64,000 nt of DNA from assembly GCA_963777725.1 (NCBI GenBank), contig CAVZRR010000024.1:1-64000 (forward strand), written 5' to 3'. The stretch is from RPQJ01 sp963777725 (GTDB lineage Bacteria > Pseudomonadota > Gammaproteobacteria > Steroidobacterales > Steroidobacteraceae). This document shows positions 61,808 to 64,000 of this stretch, in pieces; position 1 is the stretch's first letter; every line of letters starts with the position of its first letter. Position numbers and translations under genes: made by a program. Under the pieces are notes generated by a model. It saw nothing but the letters and a program-made list of their open reading frames with translations. It ran no database searches and had not been told where the DNA came from.

Positions 61808-63136
61808 TCAGGCCATGCCGATCGCAACCAGCCGCTCGTCTTGCTCGGCCACCGACAGCTTGGGGCAGTGCCGCGACAGCTTCGCGAGCAGCGCAAGCAG
61901 CCAGGGCGCGTGCACGCCGAGGACGAGCTTGCCCGTCGTGAGCAGCGCGACCGAGGTCGCCCGCTCCGGGTCGGCCCAGACGAAGATGTTGGCGAACCCG
62001 AGATGCCCGAACGCTTGCGACGTGTCGGGACCGTAGAGTCCCCACGGGCTGGCGCCCAGCATCATTCCAGCCGAGTAGCGCAGCGGCACGAGCAGTGACC
62101 GGTCGATTTCCGGCTTGCCGACCTCGGCGATCGCGCGTCGGACAGTCAGCGGCGCGAAGACCCGCGCGCCACCGAACTCGCCGCCATCGAGCAGGCACTG
62201 GAAGAACTTCGAGCAGTCGTCGGCGGTCGCCACGCCGTTGCCCGCCGGAATCACGGCCCGATAGAAGCGCGGATCATTCGACAGCCGGACCGCGTGTTCG
62301 AGGTTGGTGCCGATCGCACGCTGCAGGTACCGATCGGCGGGCCGGCTTGCCTTGAATCCGGTGACGTAGTTGCGCGCCACTTGCCCCAGCGTTCGGCCGC
62401 GCGCGCCGAAGTCGAACGAGCTCATGCCGAGCGGGGCGCTGATGTGGTCGCGGAAGAACGCGCGGAACCCCTGGCCGGCAATCTTCTCCACCAGCGCGGC
62501 CACGACGAATCCCGTCGTCAGCGCGTGGTACGCGTGGTGGCGGCCCGGCTTGTCGGGCGCGGTCGCGTAGATCAGCCGCAGGATCTCGTTGCGGTCGAGC
62601 AGCAGCTCCGCGACGTCGACGTCGCTGGTCGGGATCGTCGGGATGCCGGCCTTGTGGCACAGCAGCTGGTAGATCGTGATGTCGCGCTTGCCGTTGCGCC
62701 CGAACTCCGGCAGGTAATGGCTGACCGGATCGAGCAGGCTCAGCGCCTTGCGCTCGGACAGCAGGTGCAACGGCATCGCCGCCATCGCCTTGCTCGCCGA
62801 GAAAACGCAGACGGGCGTCTCCGGGGTCATCGGCACGGGCGTCTCGCCGCGGTCGTCGGGCCCGTTGCCGCGCGCGTGCCCGATCGCGCGCTTCAGCACG
62901 ACGCGTCCGTGGCGGCGCACGACCAGCGAAAGGCCCGGGTGCATGCCGGTGGCATAGACGCGCTCCGCCGCGCGCCAGATCGCCGCGACGCCTTCACGTG
63001 TCATCCCGACCGGCTCCGGATCGCGCTCCTCCGAGTCGGCAATCGACGTGACGCAGCCGAGCTCGGCCGGGACCTCGGCCGCGTCGAGCAACAGCCGGCG
63101 CAGCGGTGCCGACGTGTGGCGAAGGGCTGCAAGCAT
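61808..63136 (-). CDS. Class C beta-lactamase-family serine hydrolase
   Basis: 442 residues from ATG 63136 (AAAGG upstream); an earlier ATG at 63199 would overlap the promoter of the divergent GST gene. The serine hydrolase motifs are S-A-S-K in CVFSASKAMAAMPLHLLSE, a tyrosine in RHHAYHALTTGFVVAALVEKI, and H-L-G-F near GPDTSQAFGHLGFANIFVW. No clear signal peptide, so it is probably a cytoplasmic esterase (EstA/LACTB-like) rather than a beta-lactamase. Confidence 0.85.
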   Translation of the reverse strand: MLAALRHTSAPLRRLLLDAAEVPAELGCVTSIADSEERDPEPVGMTREGVAAIWRAAERVYATGMHPGLSLVVRRHGRVVLKRAIGHARGNGPDDRGETPVPMTPETPVCVFSASKAMAAMPLHLLSERKALSLLDPVSHYLPEFGRNGKRDITIYQLLCHKAGIPTIPTSDVDVAELLLDRNEILRLIYATAPDKPGRHHAYHALTTGFVVAALVEKIAGQGFRAFFRDHISAPLGMSSFDFGARGRTLGQVARNYVTGFKASRPADRYLQRAIGTNLEHAVRLSNDPRFYRAVIPAGNGVATADDCSKFFQCLLDGGEFGGARVFAPLTVRRAIAEVGKPEIDRSLLVPLRYSAGMMLGASPWGLYGPDTSQAFGHLGFANIFVWADPERATSVALLTTGKLVLGVHAPWLLALLAKLSRHCPKLSVAEQDERLVAIGMA

Positions 63137-63203
63137 GTCCGGACCTTTCGGGCGACCAGTGGTTCTGGGATAGTCGCAGATCACCGCAGGAGCCGTCATC
63201 CCG

Positions 63204-63899
63204 ATGATCGATCTGTACACCGCCGCGACCCCGAACGGGCACAAGGTCTCGATCGTGCTCGAGGAACTCGAGCTGCCCTACACGGTGCACGCGCTCGATC
63301 TAGGCAAGCTCGAGCAGAAACGTCCGGAGTTCCTGGCGATCAGTCCCAACGGGCGCATTCCCGCGATCGTGGATCGGGCCGCGGACGATTTCGCCGTCTT
63401 CGAGTCGGGCGCGATCCTCGTCTACCTTGCCGAGAAGACCGGGCGCCTGCTGCCGGCCGACGCGAAGGGTCGTTCGCGCGTCATGCAGTGGCTGATGTTC
63501 CAGATGGGCGGGATCGGTCCGATGATGGGCCAGGCGAATGTGTTCTTCCGCTACTTCCCCGAGAAGATCCAGCCGGCGATCGACCGCTACCACGGTGAGG
63601 TGCGGCGGCTGTTCGGCGTGCTCGACACGCAGCTCGACGGCCGCGAGTACCTCGCAGGCGACTACTCGATCGCCGACATCGCGAACTGGGCCTGGGTGCG
63701 CACGCACAAGTGGTCCGGCGTCGCGCTCGAAGGGTTGCCCAACCTCGAGCGCTGGGTGGCGCAACTGGCCGCGCGGCCCGCTTGCCAGCGTGGCATCGAC
63801 GTTCCGCCGCGGCCCGTGCGCAGCGAAGATGGCAAGGGCGCGGAGCGGTTCGTCGAGGAGGCCCGCAAGATGGTCGAGATGGGGCGGGGCCGCGCCTGA
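63204..63899 (+). CDS. yfcG: Glutathione S-transferase of the YfcG/YghU (Nu) class
   Basis: 231 residues. It matches E. coli YfcG well: MIDLYTAATPNGHKVSIVLEE, KRPEFLAISPNGRIPAIVD, FESGAILVYLAEKTGRLLP, LMFQMGGIGPMMGQ, YLAGDYSIADIANWAWV. Nu-class enzymes act as glutathione disulfide-bond reductases, using TPNG rather than a catalytic cysteine. It starts 67 bases from the divergent serine hydrolase. Confidence 0.9.
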   Translation: MIDLYTAATPNGHKVSIVLEELELPYTVHALDLGKLEQKRPEFLAISPNGRIPAIVDRAADDFAVFESGAILVYLAEKTGRLLPADAKGRSRVMQWLMFQMGGIGPMMGQANVFFRYFPEKIQPAIDRYHGEVRRLFGVLDTQLDGREYLAGDYSIADIANWAWVRTHKWSGVALEGLPNLERWVAQLAARPACQRGIDVPPRPVRSEDGKGAERFVEEARKMVEMGRGRA

Positions 63900-63903
63900 A
63901 ACG

Positions 63904-64000
63904 TCAGGGCGTCCGCGGCCGATAGCGATCCCGCAGTTCCGTCTGCCGCGTGCGCAGCGGCTGCAACAGGCCGTCGATCCACACCTGCTCCGCGACCGAG
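63904..64000 (-). CDS. 3' end of an unidentified gene, cut by the window edge
   Basis: The last 31 codons of a minus-strand gene are visible (…AEQVWIDGLLQPLRTRQTEL…) ending in TGA at 63904-63906, four bases from the stop of the convergent GST gene. Codon use fits a real gene, but the fragment is too short to name. Confidence 0.5.
   Translation of the reverse strand, partial: SVAEQVWIDGLLQPLRTRQTELRDRYRPRTP

Noticed and set aside
61808..63136. Antibiotic-resistance beta-lactamase
   Set aside because: No clear signal peptide, SASK and YHA motifs typical of esterase-like family members, and no AmpC-type KTG context seen.
1..64000. tRNA, rRNA or transposase genes
   Set aside because: I looked for cloverleaf-like T-arm and rRNA core sequences and transposase motifs on both strands and saw none; a covariance-model scan would be needed to exclude small RNAs.

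Overview
This is 64 kb of GC-rich (about two thirds by eye), gene-dense bacterial chromosome. Several proteins closely match gammaproteobacterial families: PbpG, the YbiI-type zinc finger, YfcG-type glutathione transferase and a DgcZ-like CZB-GGDEF protein. The many membrane TPR proteins with a TolB-like domain, the phaA/phaB genes and the secreted metallopeptidases fit an environmental gammaproteobacterium, perhaps near Steroidobacterales, Nevskiales or Woeseiales (inference, not proven). I see no rRNA, tRNA, CRISPR array, transposase or prophage.

Layout. 1-9.5 kb: a PAS-GGDEF-EAL protein, two small secreted proteins, a winged-helix/TPR regulator, an MDR oxidoreductase and a TolB-like/TPR membrane protein. 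9.6-14.5 kb: pbpG, a 1200-residue fusion of an aminotransferase with an archaeal-type PEP carboxylase, and a 40-residue membrane peptide. 14.6-24 kb: YbiI-type zinc finger, TIR-TolB-TPR fusion, diiron protein, FAD oxidase divergent from an XRE regulator, two tandem bactofilins divergent from a CZB-GGDEF cyclase, and a TRAP binding protein. 24-29.4 kb: a minus-strand, translationally coupled run (M49-like peptidase, frameshifted SolA-like oxidase, DctQ, DctM) that converges on the TRAP binding protein. 29.5-35.5 kb: GH17 protein, zinc peptidase, phaB and phaA. 35.5-44.3 kb: a stand-alone TIR protein divergent from an overlapping four-gene operon (TolB-TPR, RoxA-like dihaem protein, catalase-family lipoprotein, SMP-30/strictosidine-synthase-like hydrolase), then a convergent SLOG-SLATT gene. 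44.4-47.5 kb: mtnP-mtnA-class II aldolase, the gene set of the methylthioadenosine DHAP shunt. 48-52.4 kb: saccharopine-dehydrogenase-like protein, nadA-nadB, MAPEG protein. 52.5-64 kb: frameshifted glycosyltransferase, acyl-CoA dehydrogenase, DUF885 peptidase, double cupin, DUF2277, a Sir2 remnant, TPR protein, serine hydrolase and YfcG-like GST.

The most unusual items are the aminotransferase-PEPC fusion, the TIR plus TolB/TPR module that occurs once fused and once split across a divergent promoter, the haem-enzyme operon attached to the split copy, and the nearby SLOG-SLATT protein. Two genes (SolA-like and the glycosyltransferase) each carry an apparent single-base insertion; either real decay or sequence error could explain this.
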